The notes beneath the pieces are model-generated. The model saw only the letters and a program-made list of their open reading frames with translations, was not told the DNA's origin and did not search any database. Both the position numbers and the translations under genes were made by a program. DNA of 64,000 bases from Paenibacillus silviterrae (GTDB lineage Bacteria; Bacillota; Bacilli; Paenibacillales; NBRC-103111): contig NZ_JASKUT010000001.1 in NCBI RefSeq assembly GCF_030167925.1, forward strand, positions 806,001-870,000, in the 5' to 3' direction. Within the stretch, counting starts at the first letter, position 1, and each line of letters starts with the position of its first letter. This document shows positions 15,867 through 25,518 of this stretch, piece after piece.

Positions 15867-18107
15867 ATGACCAATCGCGTTTCGATACAAGGCAAATTTC
15901 AATCCCAGCTCATCGGTTGGAGATACAGCGCCATAGTGCGCTTTCTTCTGTTTTTGATGCTGGGGATCGTTATTTACATGACCTTGCTGCCCCGCATGGT
16001 GCCGCAAACGTACGATATTCAGCTGGGAACGATCGCGGAGAAGGATATTATCGCGCCTCGACCGGTGGAGAACGCCTTAGCCACTCAGAAGGCTAAGGAG
16101 GTCGCTGCCGGTCAGGTACAGCCGGTCTACCAGATCATTTCGCTGAAAAATGAATTGGCGCTGGAAGCCATTTATGAAAAGCTGCGCCAAATCAATAACG
16201 ATGCGGACGTATCACAGGCCGATAAGGTTAATATTTACCGTACAGTGCTTCCGACATTGCTGCAGGACCATATGGATCGGCAGCTGAAAATATTCGAGAA
16301 CAGCGGACAGTACAACGATGCGCTGCTCCAAGAAATGCGCAACCGGCTTAAGGAGCAGCAGTATCGTATTCCTGAGGAATCCTTTTACAAGATGCCGCGT
16401 TTATCACAAGATGATTTGATTGCCATGGAGAAGGTGTCCAAGGACATCGTCATTCGGCTGATGAACGACCAGCTGCTCGACGCGCAAACCGCCAGAGCCA
16501 AGGTGGCGGAGCTGGTAAATGCTTCGACCCTTGAGAAAAGCGTATCCCGCGAGCTCGTTCAGGAGCTTGTTCGCGCAGCCGTATCCCCCAACAAGTTTTA
16601 TGATCAGAAGGGGACCGAAGAGGCTAGAGGGAAGGCGCGCGACAGCGTGAAACCGGTTTACATCGATAAAGGCGATGTGCTTGTCGCCAAGGGAGAACGC
16701 ATTACCGAAGAGGTATACGGACGCTTGAAGACGCAGGATCTGCTGAAGGATGAAAAAACGTACTGGCCTCATATCGGACTGCTATTATTCATTATTCTTA
16801 TTAGCCTGGTGCTGTTCATGTTCGTTCGTCAAAGCCGCCTGCCGGTCAGCTACAATAACGCTCAGCTATTGATGCTCATTCTGATTCTGGTCATCACGAT
16901 TGCAGGAATGAAGCTGTTCTCGATGGTGCAGAATCTCGATTATCCCTTCATCGGATACTTGGCGCCTACGGCCATGGGAGCTATGCTGATCACCATTCTG
17001 CTGGATGCGCAGATGGCCTTTATCGCCACAGTGCTGTTCAGCGTCACGGCCAGCGTCATTTTCAATGTAGAGCAGGCGGATCCGTTTGATTTTACTTACG
17101 GACTGCTAACCATGACCAATTCCTTTGCGGCCATCTTCTCTATTCAGAGAGCTAGTCAGCGTTCCTCGATTTTGAAGGCAGGGGTCATGGTATCCTTGTT
17201 TGCTCTGGTGCTTGTTACGGCACTGCTCATTCTCGAGGATCATGCGACTCGCAGAGATATGTTGTTTGCCGGCTCGTTCGCCGTGGGTGGCGGTCTGCTC
17301 ACCGCCGTGTTCGTCATCGGTTTGCTGCCGTTCTTTGAAGTGGCCTTCGGCATCCTGTCACCGCTGAAGCTTGTGGAGCTCGCGAATCCGAACCACCCGC
17401 TGCTGCGTAAGCTGCTTACGGAAACGCCCGGTACCTATCATCATAGCGTGATGGTCGGGAATTTGTCCGAAGCGGCGGCAGAGTCGATCGGAGCGGACGG
17501 ATTGCTTTGCCGGGTGGGAGCCTACTATCACGACATTGGGAAAACGAAGCGTCCGGGCTATTTTATCGAGAATCAGAACAACATGGAGAACCCGCACGAT
17601 AAAATCGATCCGGCCTTAAGCAAATCGATCATCGTCGCCCATGCTCGTGACGGCGTAGAAATGCTGAAGGAATACAATATTCCGAAGCCGCTTAGGGATA
17701 TCGCGGAGCAGCATCACGGAACGACGCTGCTGGCGTTCTTCTTTCATAAGGCCGTCAAGCAGGCTGAGGAACGAGGCGAGGAGCCGCCGGAGGAAGCTGA
17801 GTATCGCTATCCGGGACCGAAGGCGCAAACGAAGGAAGCGGCCATCGTTGGCATAGCGGATTGTGTGGAGGCGGCGGTTCGTTCGCTCCGCAATCCAACG
17901 GTGGAGCAGATCGATTCCATGGTCCGCAAAATCATCAAGAGCCGTCTCGATGACGGCCAATTCAACGAATGCGATCTGACGCTCAGGGAGCTGGACCAGA
18001 TCGCAAAGACCTTAAATGAAACGTTGCTGGGAATTTTCCATTCCCGGATTGAATACCCGACGGACATCGCCGGGCAGAAGCCCGACGCGAAGAAGGCTAA
18101 CGCCTAA
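15867..18107 (+). CDS. pgpH: Cyclic-di-AMP phosphodiesterase PgpH (7TM-HD protein)
   Basis: 746 residues. One N-terminal membrane segment (~25-48) is followed by an extracytoplasmic 7TMR-HDED sensor domain (~50-295), about seven membrane segments (~305-500) and a cytoplasmic HD hydrolase (~510-715). Metal ligands are visible: YHH near 523, HD at 555-556 in YYHDIGKTKRPGYF, and further His and Asp residues (HARDGVE, EQHHGT). The enzyme degrades c-di-AMP to pApA, influencing potassium and turgor balance. Start ATG 15867, 20 bases after the phoH stop. It is in the same conserved order as B. subtilis yqfF. Confidence 0.95.
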   Translation: MTNRVSIQGKFQSQLIGWRYSAIVRFLLFLMLGIVIYMTLLPRMVPQTYDIQLGTIAEKDIIAPRPVENALATQKAKEVAAGQVQPVYQIISLKNELALEAIYEKLRQINNDADVSQADKVNIYRTVLPTLLQDHMDRQLKIFENSGQYNDALLQEMRNRLKEQQYRIPEESFYKMPRLSQDDLIAMEKVSKDIVIRLMNDQLLDAQTARAKVAELVNASTLEKSVSRELVQELVRAAVSPNKFYDQKGTEEARGKARDSVKPVYIDKGDVLVAKGERITEEVYGRLKTQDLLKDEKTYWPHIGLLLFIILISLVLFMFVRQSRLPVSYNNAQLLMLILILVITIAGMKLFSMVQNLDYPFIGYLAPTAMGAMLITILLDAQMAFIATVLFSVTASVIFNVEQADPFDFTYGLLTMTNSFAAIFSIQRASQRSSILKAGVMVSLFALVLVTALLILEDHATRRDMLFAGSFAVGGGLLTAVFVIGLLPFFEVAFGILSPLKLVELANPNHPLLRKLLTETPGTYHHSVMVGNLSEAAAESIGADGLLCRVGAYYHDIGKTKRPGYFIENQNNMENPHDKIDPALSKSIIVAHARDGVEMLKEYNIPKPLRDIAEQHHGTTLLAFFFHKAVKQAEERGEEPPEEAEYRYPGPKAQTKEAAIVGIADCVEAAVRSLRNPTVEQIDSMVRKIIKSRLDDGQFNECDLTLRELDQIAKTLNETLLGIFHSRIEYPTDIAGQKPDAKKANA

Positions 18108-18119
18108 AAGGAGGCCGAC

Positions 18120-18704
18120 ATGGCTCTGGAATTAGCATGGAACAATGAGTACGAAGCATTTGAAATCACTCAGGATCTTGTGGAAAAGCTCGAGGAGCTG
18201 CTTCGTCTGGCAGGGGAATCGGAGCAAATTACCGAAGGCGAGGTGGCGCTTACCTTCGTTTCCAACGAAACGATTCAGGAGCTGAACAAGCAGTATCGCG
18301 GTCTCGACAAGCCAACCGACGTTCTCTCCTTCGCCATGCAGGAAATGGGCGAGGATGAAATGGAGATCATCTATGATGAGGATGGCGTAGTCGACGCGGA
18401 AGAGCTGGAAGAGGGAAGCCGCTTGGACGGGGAAGCAGGGGAGATTCGCCAAGCCTTGGCCGAAGAGGGTGTACCTGCAGAGGGAGCCGATTTCGAGGAA
18501 CCGCTCGGCGATATTATCATCTCGATCCCGCGCGCTATCGAGCAAGCCGAAGAATACGGGCATTCGGTAGAACGGGAGCTTGGCTTTCTATTCGTGCACG
18601 GCTTTCTGCATCTGATCGGCTATGATCATCAGGATGCGGAGACGGAGAAGGAAATGTTCGGCAAGCAGGAGGCCATCCTGCTGAAAGCGGGGCTAACCCG
18701 TTGA
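18120..18704 (+). CDS. ybeY: rRNA maturation RNase YbeY, with acidic insertion
   Basis: 194 residues; the family is usually ~155-165. YbeY is a zinc endoribonuclease for 16S rRNA 3'-end processing and ribosome quality control. The catalytic HGFLHLIGYDH (H-x3-H-x5-H) is intact near 161-171, and the TDVLSFAM and LGDIIIS core strands are present. Between those strands lies an extra ~40-45-residue, strongly acidic stretch (~80-125, rich in Glu/Asp/Gly), much longer than the loop in B. subtilis. Start ATG 18120 after AAAAGGAGG. The stop codon overlaps the TTG start of dgkA (TTGA). Confidence 0.95.
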   Translation: MALELAWNNEYEAFEITQDLVEKLEELLRLAGESEQITEGEVALTFVSNETIQELNKQYRGLDKPTDVLSFAMQEMGEDEMEIIYDEDGVVDAEELEEGSRLDGEAGEIRQALAEEGVPAEGADFEEPLGDIIISIPRAIEQAEEYGHSVERELGFLFVHGFLHLIGYDHQDAETEKEMFGKQEAILLKAGLTR

Positions 18705-19402
18705 GACAGCCGGATCGATGGCAGCGCAGCTTCCGTTACGCTTATGAAGGGATCAAATACGCTCTGGCAACCCAGCGGAATATGAAGTTTCATTTTTTCG
18801 CTGCGGTGGTGGTGCTGGTGCTGGCTTTGTTTTTTCGTTTGCCCAAGGTGGATGTGTTATTTCTGCTGTTGTCCGTCACGCTGATGATTGTCACGGAGCT
18901 TATCAATACAGCAATAGAAAAATCGGTCGACCTGGCCATGCCGGACATTCATCCGTTGGCCAAGATCGCCAAAGACACAGCTGCAGCCTCCGTTTTGGTG
19001 TCTGCAGCTTTTGCCGCTATCACCGGGATGATTATTTTCTTCGAGCCGATGGAGCAGCTGCTGGTGGAATGGCGAATCGCCGAGAATACTCCTTTTTCGG
19101 CAGGTATGGTGTGGATCCTGCTTTGCCTGATTTTGCTTCTTGTTATCATCGTGGAAACGAGGTTCGGACAGAAAGGCGGAGGCTTCAGGCCAAGCATCCT
19201 AACAGCGCTTTCGTTTGCCGTAGCAACGCTGATCACCTGCACCTCTCCGGTGACCTTGGTCGGTTTGCTGGCGTATCTTCTAGCGGCTTTGATCATGGCC
19301 GTGCTTTATGATAAGCGCACGCGTTCGCTGGCTTCCTTACTCGTCGGAGCGTTGATGGGAAGCTTTGTTTCCTTTTTGGCATACTATTTGTATCATATGT
19401 GA
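18701..19402 (+). CDS. dgkA: Diacylglycerol/undecaprenol kinase with extra C-terminal membrane domain
   Basis: 233 residues, about 110 more than a standard DgkA. Residues ~1-120 are the kinase: KYALATQRNMKFH, VTELINTAIEKSVDL with the conserved catalytic Glu, and three membrane helices. In Gram-positives it phosphorylates undecaprenol for cell-wall synthesis. Residues ~125-233 add about four more helices of no recognised family. The start TTG 18701 overlaps the ybeY stop (TTGA), so translation is coupled. It ends 40 bases before cdd. Confidence 0.88.
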   Translation: MRQPDRWQRSFRYAYEGIKYALATQRNMKFHFFAAVVVLVLALFFRLPKVDVLFLLLSVTLMIVTELINTAIEKSVDLAMPDIHPLAKIAKDTAAASVLVSAAFAAITGMIIFFEPMEQLLVEWRIAENTPFSAGMVWILLCLILLLVIIVETRFGQKGGGFRPSILTALSFAVATLITCTSPVTLVGLLAYLLAALIMAVLYDKRTRSLASLLVGALMGSFVSFLAYYLYHM

Positions 19403-19442
19403 AGGGTGTTATGGCAAAGATGGGAGAGGAGCGTGAAGGCAA

Positions 19443-19862
19443 ATGGAGCAGCGTGAATTAATTGCTTTGGCAAGAAAAGTAATGGACCGGGCTTATGTGC
19501 CTTATTCCCGGTTTAAGGTAGGAGCCGCGCTGCTGGATGCGGAGGGGAATGTGCATCTTGGCTGCAATGTGGAGAATGCGGCATACGGTCCCACGAATTG
19601 TGCGGAGCGTACGGCGCTTCATCGGGCGATTGCCGACGGCGTGAAGGCGGGTGCCTTCCGGGCGATTGCCGTAATCGGCGACACGGAAGGACCGATTTCG
19701 CCTTGCGGCGTGTGCCGTCAAGTGCTAGTGGAGCTTTGCCCGCCGGATATGCCGGTTTATATGAGTAATTTGCGGGGAGACGTCAGGGAAATGACGGTGT
19801 CTGAGCTGCTCCCCGGTGCATTTACATCTGCGCAATTGGAAGACGGAGGAACGATAGCATAA
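19443..19862 (+). CDS. cdd: Cytidine deaminase
   Basis: 139 residues; deaminates cytidine and deoxycytidine to uridine forms in pyrimidine salvage. The zinc site is intact: [19 protein letters not shown] with the catalytic CAE, and PCGVCRQVL. The length suits the tetrameric type. Start ATG 19443 after GGGAGAGGAG. Its stop TAA shares a base with the era start (TAATG). Confidence 0.97.
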   Translation: MEQRELIALARKVMDRAYVPYSRFKVGAALLDAEGNVHLGCNVENAAYGPTNCAERTALHRAIADGVKAGAFRAIAVIGDTEGPISPCGVCRQVLVELCPPDMPVYMSNLRGDVREMTVSELLPGAFTSAQLEDGGTIA

Positions 19863-20785
19863 TGGCAGCAACCCAAACGAAGGATACGCAAAAGCAAAAA
19901 TTCAAATCCGGCTTTGTCTCCATCATCGGCCGGCCCAATGTAGGCAAATCGACGTTGATGAATCAAGTGATCGGACAAAAAATCGCGATCATGTCCGATA
20001 AGCCTCAGACCACCAGAAATAAAATTCATGGTGTGTATACTACGGATGAAGCCCAGATTGTATTTTTGGACACTCCCGGGATTCACAAGCCTTCCTCCAA
20101 GCTGGGGGATTACATGAAGCACGCGGCGGAAAGCACGCTTGGCGAAGTGGATGCCATCCTGTTTCTGATTGATGTCGTGGAGGGCTTCGGAGGCGGAGAC
20201 CGCTACATTATCGAGACCTTGAAAAAAGTCAAGACGCCTGTGTTCCTTGTGATGAATAAAATCGACCAAATTCATCCGGAGGCGCTGCTGCCGATCATCA
20301 TGCAGTATAAGGACATGTATCCGTTCGCAGAAATAGTCCCGATTTCCGCCATTCACGGCAATAATGTGAATACACTGCTGGAGCAAGTCGTGAAGTACTT
20401 GCCTGAGGGACCGCAGTATTACCCAGCTGATCAAGTGACCGACCACCCGGAGCAGTTTGTCTGTGCAGAGCTGATTCGCGAGAAAATTTTGCACTTAACC
20501 CGTGAAGAGGTACCTCATTCCATCGCCGTTGCGATCGAGGATATGAAGGTGCAGGAGAACGGTGTCGTCAATATCCAAGCGGTTATCTACGTAGAGCGGG
20601 ATTCCCAGAAGGGAATTATTATCGGCAAAAAAGGCGCGCTGTTGAAGGAAGTCGGGCAGAAGGCGAGGGCTGATATTGAAGCGCTGCTTGGATCCAAGAC
20701 GTTTCTTGAGCTATGGGTCAAGGTGAAGAAGGATTGGCGGAATCAGGACCGCGTTCTGCGCGATCTCGGATTCCGTAACGAATAG
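19862..20785 (+). CDS. era: GTPase Era
   Basis: 307 residues; essential GTPase that helps assemble the 30S subunit by binding the 3' end of 16S rRNA. G-motifs are seen in order: GRPNVGKST (G1), DTPGIH (G3), NKID (G4). The C-terminal KH domain carries [14 protein letters not shown]. Start ATG 19862 overlaps the cdd stop by one base, so it is translated by coupling. It sits near phoH and ybeY, its functional partners in rRNA maturation. Confidence 0.98.
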   Translation: MAATQTKDTQKQKFKSGFVSIIGRPNVGKSTLMNQVIGQKIAIMSDKPQTTRNKIHGVYTTDEAQIVFLDTPGIHKPSSKLGDYMKHAAESTLGEVDAILFLIDVVEGFGGGDRYIIETLKKVKTPVFLVMNKIDQIHPEALLPIIMQYKDMYPFAEIVPISAIHGNNVNTLLEQVVKYLPEGPQYYPADQVTDHPEQFVCAELIREKILHLTREEVPHSIAVAIEDMKVQENGVVNIQAVIYVERDSQKGIIIGKKGALLKEVGQKARADIEALLGSKTFLELWVKVKKDWRNQDRVLRDLGFRNE

Positions 20786-20926
20786 GCGGCGGCCTTGTTT
20801 CAACTGTGGTTTCCGCGGGTTAAAAATGCATACATGGCAGTTTTTGTTTAGCATACTTCGACCTGAATCGTACCATCCTAATCCTAGTAACAGGTACCGT
20901 CATGTCCTAAGGAGAGGATGATACAC

Positions 20927-21067
20927 ATGAGAGATTTTTCGTGGAAGTATTTTTCAATGACTGGAGATGTCGATGCATACCTGCTTTATAAACAGATCAC
21001 AGATCAAGATGACGAGGAGCCTGAATCGGAAGAGCCTCAAGCGCAAGCCTTTGATCTGCTGAATTAA
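20927..21067 (+). CDS. yqzL: YqzL family small protein
   Basis: 46-residue protein encoded between era and recO, the position of yqzL in B. subtilis. It starts MRDFSWKYFSMTGDVDAYLLYK and continues into an acidic Glu/Pro-rich tail. Start ATG 20927 follows AAGGAGAGG by 9 bases, a strong site. The function is unknown. Identification rests on N-terminal pattern, size and position. Confidence 0.85.
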   Translation: MRDFSWKYFSMTGDVDAYLLYKQITDQDDEEPESEEPQAQAFDLLN

Positions 21068-21119
21068 TACGCAGTTTGTTTGGGAATAGGAATCGAAGCA
21101 GCGGGGAGAGTTACGGTCG

Positions 21120-21866
21120 ATGCAGTACCGTGTGCAGGGCATTGTCATCCGCAGCATGGATTATGGGGAAGGCAACAAGATTTTGACCCTTTTCACTCGT
21201 GAAATAGGGAAAGTAAGCGTTGTGGCCCGCGGAGCCAAGAAGGTCAAAAGCCGTTTCGGCTCCGCAGCACAGCTGTTTACTTATGGGGATTATTTGTTTT
21301 TCAAATCCGGTCAGCTGGGAACGCTGAATCACGCGGAGATTATCGAGGGCTTTCACCCTTTGCGCGAGGATTTGGATATGGCGGCGCACGCTTCCTACCT
21401 AGCCGAGCTGACGGACCGGATGCTGGGGGACCAGGAAGGGCAGCCGTTTCTTTTCGAGCAGCTTCGTGCAAGCTATGCGGGGATGCAGGAGAAGAAGGAC
21501 ATGCAAATTATCACTCACTTGTATGAGATGAAAATTTTGATGTTCGCCGGGTATACGCCGGAGCTGGAGCAATGCGTCGTTTGCCGCGAGGCCACCGAAC
21601 CGTTTGCTTTCAGTATTACGATGGGCGGCATTCTTTGCGAACGCTGCCATTTGCGTGACCCGCAGGCTGTTCGCTTGGCCCCCGGAGTATATAAGCTGCT
21701 TAAACTTTTCACGCAGCTGGATGTCAGACGATTAGGTCAAATTGATGTAAAGCCGGAAACGAAAACTGCCTTGAAGTGTATCATGCGGGCTTATTTCGAT
21801 ACGCATGTCGGCCTGCAGCTGAAATCGCGCTCGTTTTTGGATCAGATGGACAAGTACGGCATTTAA
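21120..21866 (+). CDS. recO: DNA repair protein RecO
   Basis: 248 residues; loads RecA onto SSB-coated single-stranded DNA with RecR in recombinational repair. An N-terminal OB-fold (QYRVQGIVIRSMDYGEGNKI, FTREIGKVSVVARGAKK) precedes a helical part with a zinc site made of CVVC and CERC. The length is normal. ATG 21120 is the only sensible start and has only a modest ribosome site (GGGGAGAG). Confidence 0.96.
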   Translation: MQYRVQGIVIRSMDYGEGNKILTLFTREIGKVSVVARGAKKVKSRFGSAAQLFTYGDYLFFKSGQLGTLNHAEIIEGFHPLREDLDMAAHASYLAELTDRMLGDQEGQPFLFEQLRASYAGMQEKKDMQIITHLYEMKILMFAGYTPELEQCVVCREATEPFAFSITMGGILCERCHLRDPQAVRLAPGVYKLLKLFTQLDVRRLGQIDVKPETKTALKCIMRAYFDTHVGLQLKSRSFLDQMDKYGI

Positions 21867-22226
21867 TATTTGACGAATTGACATGAAATTTACCATTTGC
21901 TACTATAATTTGATATGCCGTTGGAAATACTTCTCGTTACTGGGTCTTGTACATAGACTTAAGGGGCGGGATTTTTTTGTAGCCGCGAAAAGTAAGGGAA
22001 GATATTTCCGATGTCCGTAGTACCATTCCGAGCTGAAGCTATTTGCCTTCGGCCGCTCTTGAAATCGGATGAAGTAAGATTAGATTTGATGGTATTCATC
22101 CGATTTCAAAGGCGGCACGTAAACTCTACGGCAAACACTTCACTCTCCATATCCCGGACAATAATCTCTGAAACATATTCCCTTACTTTTTCGTAGTAGT
22201 AGTTAGAAGAAAGGCGGCGGTTAAAC
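21867..22226. other. 360-bp gap between recO and ppsR containing an inverted duplication
   Basis: No credible gene here. A possible promoter has TTGACA (21878-21883) and TATAAT (21904-21909), but the 20-base spacer is too long. Then comes the ~208-bp imperfect inverted repeat at 21986-22193. An ECF-like TGAAAC-N17-CGTAGT occurs at 22169-22197, 30 bases before ppsR. A long structured 5' leader of ppsR is the simplest reading. Confidence 0.6.
21986..22193. repeat. Large imperfect inverted repeat (inverted duplication)
   Basis: Two ~90-base arms face each other. The outer ends are CGAAAAGTAAGGGAA (21986-22000) and its near complement (22178-22193). The inner ends are a perfect 15-bp stem (22059-22073 with 22095-22109) extended by GCCGC/GCGGC, around a 21-base loop. 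Between them the arms still share blocks such as TGTCCG and TTTGCC, so they look like diverged copies of one sequence rather than only a hairpin. No transposase or clear target duplication. It could be a MITE remnant or a leader RNA structure. Confidence 0.75.
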
Positions 22227-23039
22227 ATGGAAGCCTTGATTAAACCGGTGATTTTTATTGTTTCCGATTCGGCTGGAGATACGGGCGAGGCCGTGGTGAG
22301 GGCGGCGGAAGCGCAATTTTATCCGCAGCAGGTGGAGACAATTCGTATTCCCTTCCTTCAGGATCAAGAGGGGATTGACCGAATGATCCAGCAGGTGAAG
22401 GAGCGCAGCGGCATTGTTGTATTTACGCTTGTTATTCCGGAGCTTAGGGATTACCTGGTCAAGCGGGCTAAGCAGAGCCGCATTCCTTATATCGACCTAT
22501 TGGGACCTGTCGTACAGACGCTGGAAAAAGTGCTGCAGCAGGAAGCGCGCCACGAACCCGGGAAAATACATAAGCTGGATGAAGATTATTTCAAAAAGGT
22601 AGAGGCCGTTGAGTTTGCCGTAAAATATGACGACGGACGGGATTTTAACGGTATTCTTACGGCGGATATCGTATTGGTGGGGGTATCCAGAACTTCCAAA
22701 ACGCCGCTGTCCATGTACTTGGCGCACAAGAAATTCAAGGTCGCGAACGTTCCGCTCGTTCCCGAAATCTCGCCTCCGGAGCAGCTGTTTACCGTGTCCA
22801 ATAAAAAAATCGTGGGTCTGCGAATCGATCCGATGAAGCTCAATATGATTCGAGCGGAACGGCTGAAGGCGCTTGGCTTGCCGAGCACGGCAATGTACGC
22901 CGATGTGAAGCGCATCCAGGAGGAGCTGGTATTTGCGGATGCGATCATGAAAAGGATCGGCTGCCTTGTTATCGACGTTTCGAACAAAGCGGTGGAGGAG
23001 ACGGCGAATACGATTATCGACTGGTACCGTACTCGTTGA
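22227..23039 (+). CDS. ppsR: Pyruvate phosphate dikinase / PEP synthase regulatory protein
   Basis: 270 residues, DUF299 family. These bifunctional enzymes switch PPDK or PEP synthase off by ADP-dependent threonine phosphorylation and on by phosphate-dependent removal. The N-terminal IVSDSAGDTGE and the P-loop-like GVSRTSKTPLSMYLA (~151-165) are diagnostic. Start ATG 22227 follows AAAGGCGGCGG. It corresponds to B. subtilis yqfL, also between recO and dnaG. The target enzyme is not in this window. Confidence 0.94.
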   Translation: MEALIKPVIFIVSDSAGDTGEAVVRAAEAQFYPQQVETIRIPFLQDQEGIDRMIQQVKERSGIVVFTLVIPELRDYLVKRAKQSRIPYIDLLGPVVQTLEKVLQQEARHEPGKIHKLDEDYFKKVEAVEFAVKYDDGRDFNGILTADIVLVGVSRTSKTPLSMYLAHKKFKVANVPLVPEISPPEQLFTVSNKKIVGLRIDPMKLNMIRAERLKALGLPSTAMYADVKRIQEELVFADAIMKRIGCLVIDVSNKAVEETANTIIDWYRTR

Positions 23040-23130
23040 AGCGACAGGGAGAAGCAGGATTTTTTAAATATTCATCGTATATAATATAGGGTAACGGCTA
23101 GTACTTCAGCCTTAGAAACGGTGTGAATCC

Positions 23131-23592
23131 ATGTCCTTTCAAATTATCGTTGATGCCGACGCTTGTCCGGTCAAATCGGAAATTATTCAGGCGGCACGCG
23201 AATATCAAGTCCCAATCACCATGGTAGCTTCATATGATCATCGTTTGCAGCCGGCGGAGGGAGTTCAAGTGGTCCAAGTGGACCGGTCGGATCAATCCGT
23301 CGATTTGTACATTGCCAATCGAATCAAGCCCGGTGATATTTTAATAACGCAGGACTTTGGCTTAGCGGCACTGGCTTTGGGGAAGCGCGCATTGGTATTG
23401 TCGAACCGCGGGCAGCGGCTCCATGACGGTACGATCGATTTTTTGCTGGAGCGGCGTAATGAACAGGCCAGACTTCGGCGCGGCGGCAAGCATTCCAAGG
23501 GACCTAAACCGCTTACGGAAGAGGATCGGCGCTTTTTTCTACAATCTTTGACAAAAGTTTTGTCTGGCTTGCAGGAGAATCGAACAAAATAG
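23131..23592 (+). CDS. YaiI/YqxD family protein (UPF0178)
   Basis: 153 residues of a conserved family of unknown function with a PIN-like fold suggested by its acidic residues. It starts IIVDADACPVK and contains RSDQSVDLYIAN, GDILITQDFGLA and a basic C-terminus. Start ATG 23131; the ribosome site is weak. It lies directly before dnaG, as yqxD does in B. subtilis. Confidence 0.92.
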   Translation: MSFQIIVDADACPVKSEIIQAAREYQVPITMVASYDHRLQPAEGVQVVQVDRSDQSVDLYIANRIKPGDILITQDFGLAALALGKRALVLSNRGQRLHDGTIDFLLERRNEQARLRRGGKHSKGPKPLTEEDRRFFLQSLTKVLSGLQENRTK

Positions 23593-23633
23593 CGAATTAT
23601 ATTACGGTGTTAATTTGAATGTAGGTGGATAGG

Positions 23634-25469
23634 ATGAGTAACGGACGCATTCCGGAAGAGGTAATCGAGGCAGTCCTGCGAGCTCATGACATCGTAGAAG
23701 TGGTTGGCAGATATGTTCACTTAACGAAGCAGGGACATTATCTCAAAGGACTATGTCCTTTTCATTCGGAGAAATCTCCTTCCTTTACCGTAACCCCGGA
23801 GAAGCAAATTTATCACTGCTTCGGATGCGGAGCGGGTGGTAATGCTATTCGGTTCATTTCGGAGGTAGAAGGGGTATCCTTCGGTCAGGCGGTGCGCAAG
23901 CTTGCTGACGATGCGAATTTGAGCCTGGGGCTCGAGGATCGTCCCGGCGAACGCCAGGCGAAGGAAAATCCGGAACGGGTGAAGCTTCTGGAGGCCTATG
24001 AACGGGCAGGCAAGCTGTATCATTACATCCTCTTGAATACGGAGCAAGGAAAACCGGCACTGGAATATCTCAGAGGACGAGGTATGAACGATAAGATGAT
24101 CTCCATGTTCGGTATCGGCTACGCTCCTGCAAGATGGGATACGCTCGTCAGCGTTCTGGAGAAGAATGAATTCCCTCTTCCGCTGATGGAGAAGGGCGGA
24201 CTTATCACGGCCAAACAAGATGGAACGGGATATGTTGACAAGTTTCGCGACCGTGTTATGTTTCCGATCCATGATTGGAAAGGGCAGCTGATCGCCTTTG
24301 CCGGCAGAGCTATGGGAGATGTACAGCCGAAGTATATGAACAGTCCGGAATCCATGCTTTTCCATAAGAGCCGAACTTTGTACAATATCCATCATGCTCG
24401 CCCGCAAATACGCAAAGCGCAGGAGCTGGTGTTGTTCGAGGGCTATATGGACGTGATCAAAGCCTGGGAAGCCGGGGTAACGAACGGAGTAGCTACCATG
24501 GGAACCGCCTTGACGCCGGAGCATGCGGAGGTCATTCGGAAAAATGCCGAACGCGTCATCGTAGCCTATGACGGTGACAATGCGGGACAATCGGCAGCCT
24601 ATAAGAGCATTCCGATTCTGGAGAATGCGGGATGCCAGGTGCGAGTGGCACTGCTGCCCGACCGGCTCGATCCTGATGAATACATCGCAGCCCATGGTTC
24701 TGAACGATTCGTACGTGAGGTTGTCGAGGCCGCCGTACCGTCGATCAAATATAAGCTTATTTATTTCCGCAAAAATTATAGGCTGCAAGAGGATGGCGAG
24801 AAGCTTCGTTACATTCAGCAAGCGCTGAAAATCATAGCAGGCCTGTCCTCGCCGATCGAGCGCGAGCACTACGTACGTGAGCTTTCCGGGGAATTTCAAT
24901 ATTCCTATGATTCCGCTATGCAAACCCTGAACGAGATCCGTCTCCAATCGGAAAAATATAACAATGCAGGGGATAATAAGGATCAGCCGTGGAATAATGT
25001 TATGAATGACCGGAGGCCCCGGGAGCGGGCTCCATCGCTATATCCTGCTTATCATAATGCAGAACGTCAGCTCTTAGCCGTCATGATGGCGGACAAGGAC
25101 GTGACGGAATATGTACAGAAGCATTTGGGAGACGGCTTTAACGTAGATGCTCATGCGGCTTTGGCCGCCTACTTGTACGCTTATTACGCACAGGGGTATG
25201 AACCGAATGCGAGCACGTTTATCGGCACACTGCAGGAGGAGGAGCTCGAAGGCTTGGCCAGCTCGCTCATCATGATGGGAAACCGGCATGGATTGAATGA
25301 GCAGGTCATAGACGATTACATTCGAGAGATAAAGAAATATCCTCAGCAGCAGGCGATAGAGCGCAAGAGGGAAGAAATGATTCGTGCAGAGCGTTCCGGC
25401 GATATATTGCTGGCTGCACAAATTGGCAGTGAGATTATTTCCTTGGAAAAGCAGTTAAAGTCATCTTAG
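23634..25469 (+). CDS. dnaG: DNA primase
   Basis: 611 residues; makes RNA primers for replication. An N-terminal zinc ribbon (CPFH ... HCFGCG, ~37-62) binds the template, a TOPRIM catalytic core carries FEGYMDV and YDGDNAG, and the C-terminal helicase-binding domain follows. ATG 23634 ([10 protein letters not shown]) is preferred to an in-frame GTG at 23625 because family members begin just before the RIP motif and AGGTGG lies upstream. dnaG-sigA is the ancient macromolecular synthesis operon. Confidence 0.97.
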   Translation: MSNGRIPEEVIEAVLRAHDIVEVVGRYVHLTKQGHYLKGLCPFHSEKSPSFTVTPEKQIYHCFGCGAGGNAIRFISEVEGVSFGQAVRKLADDANLSLGLEDRPGERQAKENPERVKLLEAYERAGKLYHYILLNTEQGKPALEYLRGRGMNDKMISMFGIGYAPARWDTLVSVLEKNEFPLPLMEKGGLITAKQDGTGYVDKFRDRVMFPIHDWKGQLIAFAGRAMGDVQPKYMNSPESMLFHKSRTLYNIHHARPQIRKAQELVLFEGYMDVIKAWEAGVTNGVATMGTALTPEHAEVIRKNAERVIVAYDGDNAGQSAAYKSIPILENAGCQVRVALLPDRLDPDEYIAAHGSERFVREVVEAAVPSIKYKLIYFRKNYRLQEDGEKLRYIQQALKIIAGLSSPIEREHYVRELSGEFQYSYDSAMQTLNEIRLQSEKYNNAGDNKDQPWNNVMNDRRPRERAPSLYPAYHNAERQLLAVMMADKDVTEYVQKHLGDGFNVDAHAALAAYLYAYYAQGYEPNASTFIGTLQEEELEGLASSLIMMGNRHGLNEQVIDDYIREIKKYPQQQAIERKREEMIRAERSGDILLAAQIGSEIISLEKQLKSS

Positions 25470-25518
25470 CCGGCCCTTCCGGCAGCGGATGCATCCAGGG
25501 AGGAGGGAGCTTACGATT

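Noticed and set aside
22011-22196. 61-codon plus-strand open frame in the recO-ppsR gap
   Set aside because: It runs across both arms and loop of the inverted repeat and has no ribosome site; the sequence is explained by the repeat.
21867-22226. T-box or other known riboswitch before ppsR
   Set aside because: No T-box core (AGGGTGG) and no terminator/antiterminator pair directly before the gene; the structure is a simple inverted duplication.
23751-24947. 398-codon minus-strand open frame opposite dnaG
   Set aside because: Fully within dnaG; a shadow of codon bias without start signal or motif.
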